A stretch of 64,000 nt of DNA. Origin: Hoplostethus atlanticus. Taxonomy: Eukaryota > Chordata > Actinopteri > Trachichthyiformes > Trachichthyidae. The stretch is from NCBI GenBank assembly GCA_034670405.1, contig JAXDDX010000046.1:434001-498000 (forward strand), written 5' to 3'. The first letter of the stretch is position 1. Each line of letters starts with the position of its first letter. The position numbers were made by a program, and so were the translations under genes. The notes under the pieces were generated by a model that saw nothing but the letters and a program-made list of their open reading frames with translations, had not been told where the DNA came from and searched no databases. Below, piece after piece: positions 1-13,391 of the stretch.

Positions 1-621
1 TACAAGAAAGTAAAAAATATATATATTTTTGGGGTGCATTTATGGTTAAATAGGTGTATATTATCAGCCAACAAAGTTAAAGTCATTTTTCATTTCATTG
101 TGACTTCAAGCAGACTGAGACTTGAGTTGCACTTTTAAGTGACTTGTGAGCATCTCTCGCTCACAAACACAAAAAACCCACCCAGCTCCTGAAATTTACA
201 TTTCCCTGGCATGTTTGCAGACTTTGCCCCCGTTTTTAAGCATGGAATTCATTTTCAAGCGTTATCGATTCGAGAGCCAGTTGAGTTGCTGAGTGGATAG
301 GTCGAGTGGGAGCTGACAATGAGGCGAAATGGGCGCCTAAATGACTTGTGTAACCATAACAACTGCCAAAGCAATCGGCACTCAATCAGCGCGTGGAAGA
401 ACCCGAAGAGGAGCAAAACTACAAAAATATTGGTTTGTTGGTGGTGAATAAACCCACAAAATTCCCTGACTTTCCATTCCTTGCCCCAATAATTTCCCTG
501 GAATAGACTTTTCTAAATCACATGACCCGTGGGAACCCTGCTTTGAACACATATACACAGACATACAGCAATAACACAGTAGTAGGGAATCAGACATTAT
601 ACTAACACAGAGTGGCCTTAC

Positions 622-1954
622 CTTGAAGACTGTGTCAATCTCCACGCCGAAGGAGTCCTCAAAATGCCACCTCCAGATCTCACAGTCATGTGGTTTGAGA
701 TCCACCAGTATCTGGCTGACGGCATGGTCCAGAGCCCCCATTTTCCAGCTCTCTTGATCCTCCAGAAGTTTCCGGATCTCTGCCATGCCTTGACTAGACA
801 GTTGCACTTTAGCATCATACAGGATGTCGTTAGTGCCACTGGGCTGGAGGGAAAAGGGTAAATATTGCCAATGAGTACAAGTACAATGCCCCGGGCTCTA
901 CTGTACTGTGCTGGACTACTGTATGTGTATCTAAATAAAGGATGGCACAGTTAAGAGAGACGCTTACTTCCATTGTGGTCTTAATGATGTATAGATGGCA
1001 AGGCAGGTTTGGTCAAATGTATTCAACATTAGAAAAGTGGAAAGTGGAAAATGAAGTGGGAAATGAAAACCTACCGGACCAACTCTTTCCATTTCATTCA
1101 GGAGCCTGGTAAGGAATCGCTTGAACACTGGATTGCACGTAGGCTGTGATGTGATCCTCTTCTTTTGATCTTCAATCTGAATAAGAGCAGTTATTCATTA
1201 AGTCATCGTCTTTACCCAGTTATTCCTATTCAGTCACTGGGGGGGGGAGTCTAGAGTCTGGAGTCTATCCCAGCATGCATTGGTCACCAGTCCATCACAG
1301 GGCTGACACAGAGGCTTGCTGTCACTGGGACTTGAACCCCAGTGTCCCTAATGACGACACCACCCTACTGCCCCTACATTTTGAGGTGGTGTTGCTAGTC
1401 ACGTGGCAGGAATTCAGGAATAATAGATTGTAATCCAAATTTGATAGGCAATTCAAAACGTCATTTTGTCTGTAAAGAACATTGCATTCTCTGGCGCTGT
1501 GTGGTGGGTGGCGCTATACACCTTATTCATTGGTTTGTGAGCGGACATAAAACTTGTGAGTTCCTCCTGATCAATGAGAATGTGTCAATAAAAGACAAAC
1601 CTCTCTTTGTAACTGCGCCACTTGTTCGTCACACGTTGTGAAGTCCCCTTGGCTGGAGTCTTGAGAGTATTCTCTTCTTTTTGTTCCTTCACTGTGATAG
1701 GTGGCTGGCTGCGAAGTAATGTCACAACAGAAATGTAGTCATCGCAGGCTACGGGCGTTCACGTTTTACAAGTAAAATCTGTAACGAGACCAAAATCTGC
1801 GCCTCACCTCTGCGGGCTTTCTCATTGTTTTGGTGCTTGAATCGTAGTTCAGCAAATCGTAAGGGTCGACGTAGTCTTCCTGTTGTCCCATTGCAACCAG
1901 TGACAGGCAGCATACCAGAGTAAAGAGGAGCATCCTGGCAGAGCAGGATAACAT
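622..1954 (-). CDS. clcc1: clcc1, chloride channel CLIC-like protein 1, N-terminal part (gene continues beyond left edge)
   Basis: Four coding exons are visible: 1808-1954, 1601-1708, 1075-1176 and 622-843 (complement), all phase 0, giving 193 codons. Exon 1 has a signal peptide followed by YVDPYDLLNYDSSTKTMRK, matching the [20 protein letters not shown] region of mammalian CLCC1. Exon 3 carries NPVFKRFLTRLLNEMERVG. Exon 4 carries WKMGALDHAVSQILVDLK and IWRWHFEDSFGVEIDTVFKV, close to the human WKPGALDDAL...WKWRFEDSFGVDPYNVL. Each exon has clean AG acceptors and GT donors. CLCC1 is an ER/MAM membrane protein implicated in anion flux. The membrane-spanning and C-terminal exons must lie left of position 1, so only the luminal N-terminal part is here. 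Identity rests on similarity recalled from memory and is strong. An ATG one codon block upstream in another frame is not supported. Confidence 0.9.
1240..1375. repeat. degraded dispersed repeat fragment in clcc1 intron
   Basis: The stretch resembles the widespread fish repeat also present at 3185-3440: a 'caccagtccatcacagggc' type motif, then 'gggacttgaacccc'. It is divergent and sits in the intron between clcc1 exons 2 and 3. Family assignment is uncertain. Confidence 0.4.
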
Positions 1955-2330
1955 TTTCCAAGCTGACTAACTGACTAGCTATTTACAGCTAGCTAACAAG
2001 GCAAGTCGGCTTCCTCTCGACTGGCACCAAGGAGGTTTTATAGATCTCGAGGATGAACGGGGGAAAAAATAGCTACCCATTCATTTAAAAGCAAGTTGCT
2101 CACCCAGCGCATACGACAAACAAAATCTCCTTTTCCTGTTTGCTTCCGTGTTGTGTGTGTGGCCTGTGGAGCATGCGCATTAGTGTCTTTACGTGATGAC
2201 GCCAGACCAGTAGTAGAGAGTCCACGAGCAGATCGGGCGCGAGCGAGGAACACCCGCTTTAGGGACAGCTGTGTCAGTTTAACCATAACAACCTCTGTCC
2301 CTCTGGCTCCAAAATGACCTTTTACGGGAC
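1955..2330 (-). promoter_or_regulatory. probable clcc1 5' UTR and promoter region
   Basis: This is the stretch directly upstream of the clcc1 start codon. It is richer in CG dinucleotides around 2100-2260 than the surrounding introns and holds no convincing coding exon; the short open frames here show no recognisable protein. Inference from position and base composition only. Confidence 0.35.
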
Positions 2331-2665
2331 ACATATCATAGGCATACAAAAGACATTTATTGTGTTGTTTTTACCCAGGCGGCGTGGGTTTCGACTCCCG
2401 GTATGGGAACTACCCTTTTACCCTGAACACCGGTAATTTATCACTTTATCATTTTTTGGATTTTGCGACCATTGTTATTCGTGTCACGGCGACCATACAC
2501 ATCTTCTGATCTAGTAAAGACACACTCCCTGCTGAGTAGCTGTAGCCTGAAGCAATCAATTGATAAACTGAGCAAAGCTGGAAAAGAACAAGCTTGACTA
2601 GACCAGTGTCAAAAAGAATAGAATAGAAAATAACTGGAAAAGTTGGGTGTCTTTAACTTTATTCC

Positions 2666-2667
<2 letters not shown>

Positions 2668-2697
<30 letters not shown>
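2668..2697. repeat. (TG)n microsatellite
   Basis: About 15 uninterrupted TG units, next to the inverted-repeat element at 2720. Confidence 0.95.
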
Positions 2698-2698
<1 letters not shown>

Positions 2699-2719
2699 GG
2701 ATGTGCATGCATGTTTGAT

Positions 2720-3012
2720 ATGGAAGCGTATAATTAACTTAATCCAAAGGTTAGTGCAGATTAGAAAATGAAAATGAAAGGAAGATGAAAATAAAATTTC
2801 AAATGTTAATTCAAATGTGAAAAGTGAGAAGCAACGCCCCCTTTTGCATAACATTTCTATGGTCTACCAACCTGTCAGTCATTCTCTGAATGAATATTGA
2901 CTCATTGACTCAAATGATGCGTGCAAAAGTGGAAAATTAAAATGCTATTGGATTGCATCTTCATGTTCCACTTTGCATTAACATTTGGATTAAGTTAACT
3001 ATACGCTTCCAT
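2720..3012. mobile_element. MITE-like element with about 26-bp terminal inverted repeats
   Basis: Left end ATGGAAGCGTATAATTAACT... (2720-2745) and right end (2988-3012) are inverted copies with one or two mismatches. Weaker complementarity continues inward, with CCAAAGGTTAGTGCA matched by CCAAATGTTAATGCA. It is about 293 bp, AT-rich and non-coding. This fits a non-autonomous DNA transposon; the superfamily is not recognised and no clear target duplication was found. Confidence 0.6.
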
Positions 3013-3184
3013 AGTTTGATGGCGAGAGAGTCTGTCTCCATATCTGTGCTGTTGGAAAGAAACATTCCACTTCTACTAACTACATCTGAATAAAAGCTAA
3101 AATAAAAGTGAATATATACTACTGCTAAAACACATAACTGACAACAGTGAATTTGTTTTTTGAGCGACTGGCTTTATTTAGTGA

Positions 3185-3440
3185 AAGACAGAGAAAGACC
3201 CTGGACAGGTCGCCAATCTGTCACAAGGCCAACACAGATCGACTGTCAATCACTTTCAGGGCTATTTAGAGTCTCCAATCCACCTGACCTGCATGTCTTT
3301 GGACTGTGGGAGGAAACCGGAGGACCCGGAGGAAACCCACGCCAACACGGGGAGAACATGCAGACTCCACACAGAGAGGACCCGTGTCCTTCTTGCTGTG
3401 AGGCCACAGTGCTAACCACTGGGCCACCATGTCGCCCACA
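3185..3440. repeat. dispersed teleost repeat with the 'ctttggactgtgggaggaaac' core
   Basis: Contains the familiar fish interspersed motif: 'gaccctggacaggtcgcc', then 'ggactgtgggaggaaacc', then 'ggggagaacatgcagactcc', ending near 'gctaaccactgggccaccat'. This sequence is very common in fish genomes. I am not certain whether it derives from a LINE or another element. The open frames across it are shadows, not genes. Confidence 0.7.
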
Positions 3441-3447
3441 GGGAGAC

Positions 3448-3830
3448 CTATGAAGGTTTCTGCTAGCCAAACACCTGAGAACTTGATGATGGCTTTTACA
3501 CTCGGAAAATATTCACCCACCCGTTAATCTGAAGTCAGAGAAGCAGCTGCATACTTTAAATATATTTGCTCAGATTTAATCACTTGGGCATCAAATTCTC
3601 TGCAACAATTTTACGTGCAGATTGAACATTTGTGATGCCCAAGACGCCATCTGAGAAGTTGCAGTGGCAGATTCAATTTGTTCTGCCAAGTGCAAGTTTC
3701 AAGTGCGGCTGCTACCACATTCATTCAGATGTTCACTTTTACATCTGTAAATGTTTTCTGTCTTCGATCACGCGTGGGTGGATATTTTCTGAGAGTCGTT
3801 CTCAGGTGTTTGGCTAGAAAACCTCCATAG
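3448..3830. repeat. inverted repeat (palindrome) flanking the HIPK-like 3' duplication
   Basis: Left arm 3448-3523 and right arm 3772-3830 are inverted copies sharing 'agccaaacacctgagaac' and 'atattcacccac'-type blocks. An inner pair, 'cttgggcatcaaa' near 3583 and 'tgatgcccaag' near 3632, is also inverted. The right arm is also a direct copy of the sequence at 4812-4866, just 3' of the HIPK-like stop codon. The 3' flank of the kinase gene is therefore present three times here, once inverted. Confidence 0.7.
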
Positions 3831-4740
3831 GGAACTTCACTCCACATCTTCGGCTTTGGTCGCACAGCAGCAGAATGTCCTCATCCACCTTCTGCTTCTT
3901 CTAGGGCTTGCTGACCTCTAAAAATCAAAAGAGGACAGTCAAGCAACCTTGTTGGAATCAACTACAGTGTGGAAGGACTTGACAATTCAGACACAAGTGG
4001 AGGTGAATATCCTACCAGATGTGGAGTGGACCAGGTCATTGTTCAAGGGAGGACCTGCAGGGCTGCTCAGGGGAACCGAAGGGGTGGCCACAGTGGCAGA
4101 GTCCACAGTGGGGCTTGCTGTTGGAGCTCCAACCTGTGAGGAGACCATTAGTACTATGAACAAGAATCACATTCATTCCTGGTTGAGTCAATTTTTCATT
4201 TTTCATTCAGAGATTCCTACCTCTGTGGTGTCCAGTGATGGAGTCCCCTCAGTTATCACAGCCAGGTGTTTTTATCTCAGGGAGTCCAGAACAGCTTGGG
4301 GGCTACACACACACACACACACACACACACATCATTTTAAGTTCAAGTTTGTAAGAGCAGTATTTGTATCTCCATTGTTTTTGATGTCATTTGGCAGAGA
4401 CCAATATGTGCTCAAAGTGAACAAGTCTGTCCTGATATTGGTGATCAAAAACTGCACTTCTAGCGTACTAATGCCTTTTGTCATCAAATCTTGCAAATTT
4501 CACATATGGATGCACAAGGTCCCTGATCTGCTCACATTATGGCCTAACTGGACCGTTTTCCTCCTCTTCCACCCTCATCTGAGGGGGGAGTGGAGCTGCG
4601 GAGGAAATAATCTTACCTAATTTGGGGGCAGTTCCTGTCCTGTTCAGGTTCCCCATCACTCAGATTGGGGGCCATGTCTGAGTTAGGGTGAACCAAGATG
4701 GCACCTGGCTGTGCTTCAGTGGAAGTTCCCCTAGCGCTGG
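3780..4740 (-). pseudogene. decayed partial tandem copy of the last exons of the HIPK-like kinase
   Basis: Three blocks match the functional gene's exons 8-10 in the same order and strand. 4617-4736 resembles the start of exon 8; it keeps an open frame (ARGTST...GAILVHPN) and a GTAAGA donor, though the original acceptor base is changed. 4220-4310 resembles the end of exon 8 but reads PQAVLDSLR then a stop. 4022-4135 resembles exon 9 (SPTVDSATVATPSVPL), with one copy of the 17-residue repeat where the functional gene has two. 3845-3916 resembles exon 10 but reaches a stop after EVSKP, losing the lysine/cysteine tail. A (CA)n tract at 4308-4331 and about 300 bp of unrelated sequence interrupt it. 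It could instead supply alternative 3' exons; transcripts would tell. Confidence 0.7.
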
Positions 4741-4902
4741 TGAATGAGGACACATGCAGTTAACATATACTGATACCTCAGATTTGTTGTAGGTGAGTGA
4801 ATGAATAGGTGAATATTTTCTGAGCGTAGTTCTCAGGTGTTCTGCTAGAAAAAAACCTACATAGAGACCACAGGTCTCACTCCCCAGGTGAGGCCACAGG
4901 TC

Positions 4903-7812
<2,910 letters not shown>

Positions 7813-8351
7813 GTTTGCTATGGAGGAAAACTGAAAGGAAAATGGAGACATGGAGAGAATAGAGAGAAAATAGTTACTTCAATCCCTTTAAATATCCATT
7901 TAACACAACAGTTAACCTCTCAATGTTAACTTGTCATTCAACATTGAGCGTATTCCTATCTGGTGTCAATGTTTAACATCAAGTTGGTAAATGTATTCTT
8001 CACTTTTACTGCTACACATATTAACTTAGATACTTTCCCAATATTTACCATGCAGAGTAGAAATGGCTGAAACACTGGAGACGATGTAACACTCTACATG
8101 AAGGTCATGTTAGTGGGAACACAGTACATTACAGAAGACGGCTACTTTTAATTGAGTCAAATCATTTTTCTGACCTTTCCTCAAGTCGGAGTTTGAAGAG
8201 AGAATATACTTGTCTAGAAACCTGCTCAAGTCAAATCAAAGTGGTACCTGACTAAACAGATCTTTCACTCCTCTTTCAACCTCTGGTTGGAAGTTCCAGC
8301 ATCACTGGACCTCAAACACTTAAACATTAAAGAGGAAAACCACTGACTTAC

Positions 8352-8520
8352 CTAAATCACGTCGTTCTTCGTCCAGTCGCAGTAGTGCAATGACCAAAAT
8401 CCACATCTAGCACGCATTATGATGCTCAACACGAGTTCCAGGACCTGATGATGTCATAATCCACCAAGCACTGTTGTTTTGATTTGACAATCCAACCAGA
8501 CAGCATCCTCACACCAAGAT
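8352..8520 (-). promoter_or_regulatory. probable non-coding first exon and promoter of the HIPK-like gene
   Basis: A strong donor (GATTTAG|GTAAGT on the minus strand, exon edge at 8352) pairs naturally with the acceptor CTTTCAG just before 7830, 18 bases upstream of the ATG. The transcription start is not visible; the interval upstream contains no ORF. Inference. Confidence 0.4.
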
Positions 8521-8785
8521 CACATTAAGTCCCATTCTGTGTACTCTCTGATAAATTAAGAAAAATAACGTTTCACTTTAATAGAATTGCAATAGAATTG
8601 CACAAAGTGGGTGGGGTGTGGTGGTGGGTGACTTTTTGTTGCCACTATACCAAATGGATGGGATGATAGATGTGCTGCAAAACATCATTAATGATGAGTG
8701 TTCAAAATAGTGAATAATATCCATAAAGAGATTTTCATACAACTAATAGAGTAATTACAATTATTTCAATGAAAAAATCCAATAC

Positions 8786-8921
8786 CATGTTAATGACTCC
8801 TCCTGTGTAAGTGAGTGCATGGATGAGTATGTCGTCTTCAGTCATGTAGGGCCTGGTTTCTATGTTGGAAACCTCAAATCCATTTTGATCAATGGTGGGG
8901 ACAATGACTGATCCAACCAAT
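8786..8921 (-). CDS. orphan exon-like open reading frame, unrecognised
   Basis: An open frame flanked by a reasonable acceptor (CTCCACAG) and donor (AACATG|GTATTG) encodes LVGSVIVPTIDQNGFEVSN, then IETRPYMTEDDILIHALTYT and GGVINM. The composition looks like real protein rather than random translation. I do not recognise the family and found no partner exons nearby on the same strand. It may be a fossil exon or part of an unseen gene. Confidence 0.25.
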
Positions 8922-9066
8922 CTGTGGAGTTGACATGTCAAACACACTTTAGATGTCTCAGTTAGTGAGGATAAGGCCACCGTCTTCTAAACCCAACCTC
9001 CTGCTGGGTCCCCACATGACAAGCATGTTTTAACCCATCATGTGATGAGATCTGACATAAGGAACT

Positions 9067-9246
9067 AATATGTCTATGGTTTGATGTCAACAATAATGTT
9101 CACAATGTGTTGTCAATAATGTCTATGGTTTGATGTCAATAATATTGTTCATAATGTGTTGTCAATAATGTCTCTGGTTTGATGTCAATAATAATGTTCA
9201 TAATGTGTTGTCAATAATGTCTATGGTTTGATGTCAATAATAATGT
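9067..9246. repeat. 49-bp minisatellite, about 3.6 copies
   Basis: Unit 'tgtctatggtttgatgtcaa...' recurs at about 9068, 9117, 9166 and 9215 with few substitutions; each unit ends 'ataatgtgttgtcaataa'. Confidence 0.9.
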
Positions 9247-11618
9247 GTAGTGGAGGTGTAGGACAGTGTAGGGCCTCCTCCTATTCTGGTCCAGTGCGTC
9301 TCTCTCTGGTTTCATTGGTGAGGAGGAGGCTCCCTGTCCTGCACATCACTGACTCTTCAACTTTTTCTCTCTTCAGTTAGATTCTGTAATATCAGTAACC
9401 CATGTCTGTAGCTGTCACCCTGTAAATGTAAAGAGGATGGCAGAAGATAAAAAGCAACAGGAAGAAAGAAATAGCAAAAGGTGCATTAAGCGATTTTTCT
9501 TGCCACTAGAGGGGGCTACTGAGTCAAAACAAAGTTGAGGCTTTGAACACCCCACCTCCATCTCCCCTTACCCACGCCTAGTAGGTGCCAGGACGTATAT
9601 GTTCAACCTGCAGAGGGACCAAAAACCTTCTATCACTATTAGGAGGGGACCAAAACCTCAGGACATTTTTTCTTTTACAATTTAATACCTTTTATTTACT
9701 CTCTCTTTATTCTCTCTCTCTCTCTCTCTCTCAATTCAATCCAAAGGGGCTTTATTGGCATGGGAAACATACGTTTACATTGCCAAAGTAAGTGTGAAAT
9801 AAAAACCAAAAGATGTACGTACAATTAAAGATATAACAGAATAAAGAAATGTGTAAACAGAGCTGTGTAACATTGCAACATTGCAATCAAATATATAAAT
9901 AAGAGTAGGTAAAATTTACTTACAAATACAAACAGGTAAGTAAAGATAACTTAAAATAAAAATAGAACAATTGTGGACATTGCAGTTAAAAAATATAAAT
10001 ACAAATAAGTGAGAACTGTGTAAACACTTCACTTAACTCTCTCCATAACTCACACTCACTCTCTCTCCTCACTCTCTCTCTTATGTATGTTTTGCTTTAT
10101 GCATTGATGGCATAGACCTATATACATGAGTTTAACCTCCTTGGTTCTGCTTGGAGGCCAGTGTTGCGCGCGCACAGGACGGATGGAAAACATTGACATG
10201 GGTATTTAATAATTTTGTGTTATGGAGTAATCCTACCTTGATATAAACCCATTACTCCAAACTATAAAAGTTAGTTCCCCATGGTTCACCATAATATAAA
10301 AATAACTAATTACAAAATCAGCATTTTCATGAAGGATGAATGGATGTCTCAATAGTACTAAAACAGTAAATCAAATGGCCACCCTGTGATTGATACGAAT
10401 GCAATTTAATAAAAATAAAAAAAACATGTTTGCAAACGTTTTTATTTGGGTTTTGTTCCCATCTAGTGGACATTGGCTTGAATCAATTAGATTTTCTCAA
10501 GGCTTTTTTTTATTAATAACAGAAATTTGTTTTGCAGGCAGGGGATTCAGCATTCAGAGTTAAGGGTGGATGTCCTCCCATGGCTCCTTTATCTTTATCC
10601 AAAGATGAAGTTATTCCTTCACTAAAGAGAGCTGAACTGTTCTCCAAAAAAAAAAGTTTCAGGCAACTGTGTAGTCAGGAACACTATCTTACCTGCCTTT
10701 CCCTTAAACATACTTTAATTAGATGAAGCTGTAATGATGTCCGCAGCGTATTTGGGTCAAAACCTGCTTTCCTATGTACATTAGGAAAGGCTGAACTAGT
10801 ATGGAAAATTAATTTCTAGTTCTTGAAGTTGAAGGCGATTGCACAAAAGTCTGAAAAATAGTTGTTCAGTCCTTAAACAATTTATGCAGTCGTATACCAC
10901 TATGAATTCACTTTTTTTTTTATACATGCATTGAAGAATAGTCTTCAGCCAGAGGGATATGGCCTAGTTGACAGTCATACTAGACAACTACCACCATCAC
11001 ACATTTTGTACAGTGATAAAAGTTCAAAATTCAGATTCAGTCATATTCAAAATCAGTCAAAAAATTAAAGTCTGGAAAAAGTACAGAATCTTTAAATGGA
11101 AAATGTGCAGCGACCGTGGATTCATGACTCACAACTAATTTCAACAAAACATATTTATTGCCTAAGATGTGTAATATTTACAAGATTTATAGGAAAATGT
11201 CTGGAGAGCACATACATTTCTATCTAATAACCTTAATATATTGTAGACATGGAACTTTAGTTGTTATTTTCTTGTAGCAGCTGCAGTAGAAACAGCTCCA
11301 TCCAAAACCGGAGTTAAAGGCAAATAACACATTTTAAAAAAGGCATACAAATAACACCACTTCAATATCCCAAGAAGATACGTCAAGTATGTTAGTATCA
11401 AGGATTTAAGGAATCTTTGTCAAGGGTGCTAGAAAGAGCGTCTTTATGTGAATGGGCGAAGTTCATTTTGGCCTCCACCCATGACACAGGAGCTGAAACT
11501 GTAGCAGACATCATAGCTGACCGACCCCATCGAATCGCACACGCCTACAACGTGACGGCAGGCAACGTTCAATGGCTAGATGGAGAGACGGGACCACGAG
11601 AGTGAGACATGTTCATAT
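9247..11618. other. intergenic stretch between the HIPK-like gene and ftsj3: repeats, no supported gene
   Basis: 9709-9732 is a (CT)n tract. 9734-9990 is a dispersed fish repeat beginning 'caaaggggctttattggcat'. The remainder is AT-rich with degraded repeat fragments, such as 'ttgccactagagggggc' near 9500 and 'cccatctagtggacattgg' near 10460. 11100-11618 is probably the ftsj3 3' UTR and flank. Short open frames at 10532 and 11417 lack splice context or recognisable similarity. Confidence 0.5.
9734..9990. repeat. dispersed fish repeat ('ctttattggcatgggaaaca' motif)
   Basis: The block starting 'ttcaatccaaaggggcttta' and 'catacgtttacattgccaaa' is a familiar interspersed sequence of teleost genomes, likely the 3' part of a non-LTR element or its SINE partner. 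It is preceded by a CT microsatellite. Class assignment is from memory and uncertain. Confidence 0.55.
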
Positions 11619-13343
11619 TCATTTTCCCTTACGCCCTTTGCCGCCCTTCATTCCTCCTTTACCACCTTTCATCGGCCTTCCCTTTCCTCCCTTCTTGCCA
11701 CCTTTTCCTTTGCCCCCTCTGGCGTTCTGTTCTTTCCTCTGCATCCCCCGCATGTCTTTCTTCATGCGGCTGTCCACCACCTTGAAGGCCCCTTTGACAC
11801 CAGCGGGCCGACGCACCTTCTTCCCGGCGCCCTTCTTGGTCACCACATAGGTCACCTCTCTCTTCTCTTTCCCCACGCCTGCTTTCTTGTAGATACTAAG
11901 AGAAACCGGAGGGAAGACGGGATGAAACATTGGAAAGTTTGTTATTTGAGCAAGAGTGAATGTGTAACAGTGGGTGTTGCACAGGTCCCAAACTGCCAAT
12001 ATGAAGAATTGTTTTGTTTTTTTTAGCTTCATGGAATTTTAAGTACAGTCTACTTTTGGTTTCAAATAGTTGTCAATAGTCGAAACAAATTTAAAAAAGG
12101 TCCATTAAGTAAGGTTTTCCTGCCCCGTAGCACAAATGTATCATAATATATCTTTACAGGGTTGTTGATCAATACCAGTGACTCCATGATTTCTTTGCCA
12201 TGTGCTCACTTTCCAGCCCGAAGTCTGTTTTGAAAACAACCCCGCGCATTTTAAACTACTCAAAGTCAAAAAAAAGCAAATGACAAAGCAGTATTATTTT
12301 TTCATCGTGATATTTTACCTCTTCACTAGAAGTTTCTGTTGGATTATCTTATTTGTTTTATCGTGGAGATGTGACTATTATATTTCTGTAAATTGCAGGC
12401 TACTGGAAGCTGCAACTCCTTGGCTGCTGAGGTCCTAAAAGTCCTAAATCACTTAATGCCCCTCCAAGATAATCCCATTACAGTGATCAATATATTTTAG
12501 AACTGAGAATTTTGTCAATTAAACTAAAATCCAACTGTGTGCAGTAGTTTTACTGAACGTCTGTATTTATAGGTGCCATACCTCTTCAAATGGGCCATCT
12601 TCTCCCTCTCAGAAATATCCACTGTGTTGACCACCGCCTCCGCCTTCTTCTTAGCCTGCTCCATCTTCTTCAGCATCTAGTAAAGTAGCAGTGAAACAGA
12701 CAGAAATCAACATCCAGGGAAACACTTTGTCCACTCCCTGATTTCTGGTCTCATCCAGGTTTATTTTGTAGTTTAAGCCGTTATTGTTTTCAGCAAACTT
12801 GGTGCACAATTCGCTGAAACATCTGGAGTAAGTTGACCAACGAGGCCAATTTCCCAGTGTGTCTGTGTAGCCCCTTAATCTGTCATATTTTCCCCTCTCT
12901 TCCTCTCTCACCCTCCTCTTCTTCCTGGCTTTGGCCTCGGCCACTCGCTTGATGGGCCGGGAGTTGATCTCCTTCCATTTCGCCTTGTACTCATCCACCA
13001 TCTCTTTGGTGACCGGCACCAGCTTCTTCCGGTGTTTCTTCTCGTCTTCCACGAACCACGCGGGAACGTCCCAGTGCTCCTCTGAGCTAGCAAACCTGCA
13101 GTAGCAGATACAGTCAGGTTGGTACAGTGTGATGATGTACTGATACCAACTCAGAGGACTAAACCTCAGTCCATTACTTTTACTGAATGATATGGATTTA
13201 GACCATCAGTTTGGAGGTCACTGGACAAAAATGACAGATTCAATTTAAAGATTTAATCAATACAACAGTTATAATATCCTTCTATGTGTAAAAAGGCAAG
13301 AATACCTATAACATATATTCAACATATAGTTGGGACGATTGAT

Positions 13344-13391
<48 letters not shown>

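Noticed and set aside
382-807. 141-codon open frame on the minus strand
   Set aside because: Only its first part is clcc1 exon 4; beyond the GT donor at 621 it is intron read-through.
2375-2415. tRNA-like T-arm ('gtgggtttcgactcccggta')
   Set aside because: No acceptor stem, anticodon arm or A-box could be matched upstream; at most a SINE or tRNA relic.
3160-3520. Overlapping 74-97 codon ORFs on both strands
   Set aside because: They fall in a dispersed fish repeat and show no gene-like context.
10532-10726. 64-codon plus-strand ORF following an acceptor-like TTTTGCAG
   Set aside because: No partner exon, no donor at the end and no recognisable protein.
11572-12026. Plus-strand open frames of 92 and 148 codons
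   Set aside because: They lie antisense to the last ftsj3 exon and have no similarity or splice context; coding shadow.
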